Source of the DNA: Gossypium raimondii
Taxonomy: Eukaryota; Streptophyta; Magnoliopsida; Malvales; Malvaceae
Reading direction: 5' to 3'
DNA: 64,000 bases
Assembly: GCF_025698545.1 (NCBI RefSeq)
Contig: NC_068567.1
Coordinates: 60,269,371-60,333,370 of the forward strand
Positions within the stretch are counted from its first letter, which is position 1. Each line of letters opens with the position of its first letter. This document shows positions 61,182 through 64,000 of the stretch, one piece after another. The translations under genes and the position numbers were made by a program. The notes beneath the pieces were generated by a model. That model saw only the letters and a program-made list of their open reading frames with translations. It had not been told where the DNA came from and made no database searches.

Positions 61182-63468
61182 TGTAATGGCCCAAATTTGA
61201 GGTTATCGAACGAAGGGTTTCGGGACCACAAATCCGATGAGAAAAATTTTATTTTCTTATATTTTTATGGTCTACAATTTCACAAAATGATTTCGTGAAA
61301 ATTTCGTTCGAAAATTTCGACGTTTGGGCACTCAATTTAGTCAAAAGGACTAAATTGTAAAAGTGCAAAAGTTGAGTTCTACATGTTAGAGGTGTCCAAT
61401 TGTTATGAAACTTTAAATTGGAGGTCCTTATATGGTAATTATACCATTGGTAACTTGGTAGACAAAATGGACATGAGATAAGTGAAATAGAAAATTTTTA
61501 AGTTAGGGGCAATTTGGTAATCTAGTAATTAAAATGAATTAAAAGGGAAAAAGATGGCAAAAATCATCATCTTCTTCATATGAACGAAATCAGCAAGGGG
61601 GGAAGCCATAGTTAGGGTTTTCAAGCTTCCAAGCTCCATAATCAAGAAGTACGAAACTCGAGGTTAGACAAAGGGAAGAATAAAGTTGAAGACTAAGTTG
61701 GTGAATTTGGCTATAATTGGTACCGAGGTAAGTTTACGGTAAATAAATGCAATATTTCAATATTTATTATCAATGATGTTAATTTCCAGCAATTATGAAT
61801 TTATTTTATGAATTTATTTGATGATGATCCAAGCATGAGATGATAGAGAATTAAAATTTGAAAGTCCCGTTGATACATAAGGATGGTACTGGATACGAAT
61901 GTCATGACATTTGGGTAAAGAGATCCCATGTAAGACCATGTCTGGGACATGGCATTGGCATCCTTAAGATCATAAGAGGTCCTCAGAAGACCATGTGCGG
62001 GACATGGCATGGGCACCGAGACGAGAGGTCCCATGTAAGACCATGTCAGGACATGGCGTTATACCGAGATGAGAGGTCCCTATAAGACCATGTCAGGACA
62101 TGGCATGGGCACTAACATGAGAACATCCCATGTAAGACCATGTGCAGGACATGGCTTTGGCATGTTATTATCGAAGAGACCCGAGTATCCTTATTATTCC
62201 AATGTAGCTCAACGGGCTTGTAAATGAATCATGTTCATGAAAGTTCGGTTTAAAGCATAAATGGCAAGCTCGGTAAGTTGTAAGACTTAAGAACTTATTA
62301 TACTATCAATTGATGTTCAACGATGCAGCAAGGATTGAGTAAGTTATGCACACAAGTATTCTAAGTAAACAAGTAAGAGAACTAGTATGAGATTAACTAA
62401 AGAGTAAACTAGAGATATAGACATTGAGTTTAATTATTTAAGTTAAATATTGTTATTTATTTGCTAGTAAACTTACTAAGCTTTATGCTTACTTCTTTTA
62501 TTTCTCTTTCTCTTATAGTATTGCAAAGCTACTTCAAGGATCCTAAAGAAGTCGGAGATCGTCCACACTATCAACTACAACTTTCTCGGTATTTTATATC
62601 GAAACACGTTTGAGTTATGGCATGTATAGGGATTTAGTTTTTTTGTATGTTTGTAATGATGATTTTGCTAATGAGTGATGTGTAAGTATTTGATGATGTA
62701 TGGTCATTAAAATGGTTAAGGATGAAGGTGTTTGTTGTTATGAAAGATTAGGTGATAAATTATGCATGGAAATCATGAAAGGATAAAATTTTGCAAAGAA
62801 ACAGAATTCAGGCAGCACAGTGACGTGAATTTGAAAAATCACCCAAGATAGTATAAAATGAATTAGAGGGTGAATGATATATGGAATTGAAGCTTGTTGA
62901 GTCTATTTTCATAGAAAAATAACGGTGTAGAAAAAGGAAATTTATATTTTAAGATATGTGAATTTTCGTGAGACAGGGTCAGAACAGTTTTGGAGTCCCT
63001 GTTCTGAGTTTAGAAAATAATTAAAATTGTACAAAAATGGTTATGAGTTGAAATTTACATGCTTAGATTCCTTAATGAGTCTATTTTCTGTAGGAACAAG
63101 TGGGAATAGCATATGAAAATCCTATAACGAGAAAAGTTATTTTTAGTAACAAGAGGTCAGAATAGTCGAATGGTGAAACAGGGGAGACTTTAACTAATAA
63201 ACTGTACTAATTGGCTGAACCAAAAATTCTAAAAATTTTATGGTGAGTAGATATATGAGTCTAGTTTCAGTGAAAATTTACAGAATTAAATTTCGAGTTC
63301 TGTAGCTCAAGTTATAATTAATTTAGTAACTGCTGCGCGATTGGACAGATTTGCTGTAAATAGTGAAATAAATTTTCAAACCTAGTTTTTATGCTCCGAA
63401 TTGGTAAGATAAGCTAAGTAATGCCTCGTGCTCGACTCCGGAAACGGTCTCGGGTAAGGGGTGTTACA
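61182..63468 (+). repeat. 3' LTR of the inner element
   Basis: Same ends and length (2287 against 2282 bp) as the 5' LTR. Confidence 0.93.
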
Positions 63469-63473
63469 TGCTA

Positions 63474-64000
63474 TACCTGAGTCAACAGGAAAGGGTAGGC
63501 GACATCCTGGGGCATCGACAAAGTACTCCTAAACACATGTTAAACTCAGAATGGTCTTCAGAAAGTCTGTACAGTAAAGTTCAAGCTGCGATGTCTGGGG
63601 CACCTAATCCTTATACTATTTTTGTTATTCTTGGAACCCTTTATTCATTTCCAAGATACACATTCCTAAATCAATGTCTTTTTTATCCATCTTTATTATC
63701 TCTGATAATTTATTCATTCCGAGTTATGCTCAGAACCAATTCAATTTTATCCATCATTTTGTTCTCTTTGCAAGTGTGTTGCATTAGAGTAATGATTAAT
63801 AGACTAATAAAACTTTCACAAGGGAAGTTTTGCATATTACTCTAGAAGTTTCTAAATAATATAGGAACCTTAAACAGGACTATTGTTTAGAACGCACCAA
63901 GTTCAAAGGTTGGAAGTCTAATAAGGAAGAGTCTAAATTAAGACTATCCCTTTGAATTTTGGTTGTCTAAAACATTAATTGAACAAAATGGCAATATGTC
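63474..64000 (+). other. Continuation of the outer element's non-coding part
   Basis: Joins the outer element's sequence before 54158 across the inner insertion (one TGCTA removed). No conserved coding motif; reading frames here are low-complexity and hydrophobic. The outer 3' LTR would lie right of the window. Confidence 0.6.

Larger units (their letters stand above)
54163..63468 (+). mobile_element. Complete Ty3/gypsy retrotransposon (inner element)
   Basis: 5' LTR 54163-56444, 3' LTR 61182-63468, 5-bp target duplication TGCTA at 54158-54162 and 63469-63473. Primer-binding site next to the 5' LTR, polypurine tract next to the 3' LTR, gag-protease-RT-RNase H-integrase order between them, so Ty3/gypsy. 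The C-terminal tail of the polyprotein has a chromodomain-like EEATWEP end, pointing to a chromovirus (Tekay/Del type). LTRs are very similar, so the insertion is young, yet the coding region is broken in many places. Confidence 0.93.
48495..64000 (+). mobile_element. Deleted Ty3/gypsy-type element (Tat-like), interrupted by a second gypsy
   Basis: A plus-strand element with its 5' LTR (48495-50613), leader, a short gag-like frame, relics of pol and a non-coding 3' part. It is split at 54162/63469 by the inner element and runs past the right edge, so its 3' LTR is not seen. Almost all of gag core, protease, reverse transcriptase and RNase H is missing; only the end of integrase is readable. 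It is thus non-autonomous. The LTR family equals that at 20968-23237. Assignment to the Tat lineage rests on the gag/leader style and is inference. Confidence 0.75.

Noticed and set aside
63468..63845. 125-codon plus-strand frame after the inner element
   Set aside because: It starts in the target duplication and runs through the outer element's non-coding part; low-complexity hydrophobic, no motif.

Overview
The window is nuclear DNA from a flowering plant. Genes have many short introns with GT/AG borders in AT-rich flanks, spaces between genes are packed with nested LTR retrotransposons and small inverted-repeat elements, and the proteins (CBM22-GH10 xylanases, an EPF-like peptide, ARL8, organellar-type ribosomal protein L1, an RlmN-like enzyme, DNA polymerase kappa) are typical of dicots. 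The repeat families look to me like those of cotton (Gossypium, Malvaceae); that placement is recall-based inference and was not tested by search.

Layout, left to right. 1-693: first coding exon of an ARL8 GTPase gene on the minus strand, running off the left edge. 3675-6867 and 11172-18233: two minus-strand tandem paralogues for secreted endo-1,4-beta-xylanases, each with seven coding exons and a complete reading frame (560 and 579 aa as I splice them). Their introns carry nested MITEs. 18.2-28.2 kb: a rearranged repeat zone. It holds a 3' LTR of a Ty3/gypsy element, a 2 kb solo LTR with a perfect 5-bp target duplication, and a second partial copy of the xylanase-2 locus with a relic exon. 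29413-34526: DNA polymerase kappa (14 exons, 693 aa). 36454-39116: an RlmN/Cfr-type radical-SAM protein (8 exons, 373 aa). 40821-44617 (minus): ribosomal protein L1, probably mitochondrial (10 exons, 392 aa). 46405-46790 (minus): an EPF-like secreted cysteine-rich peptide (2 exons, 101 aa).

From 48495 to the right edge the window is one gypsy-type element, deleted internally and probably non-autonomous. A second, complete Ty3/gypsy element (54163-63468) is inserted in it, with two ~2.3 kb LTRs, a 5-bp target duplication (TGCTA), a primer-binding site, a polypurine tract and a heavily frameshifted gag-pol region.

The host genes are unrelated single-copy or tandem genes; plant genes do not form operons and I see no pathway linking them. 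The two xylanases share cell-wall xylan hydrolysis. The most informative novelty here is genome structure: a tandem duplication of part of the xylanase-2 locus followed by an internal deletion, layered transposon insertions with readable target duplications, a tandemly amplified 5' leader that includes the polymerase kappa start-codon context, and signs that repeat regions of this assembly carry small indel errors. I found no convincing undescribed molecular system, CRISPR array, or rRNA or tRNA gene.
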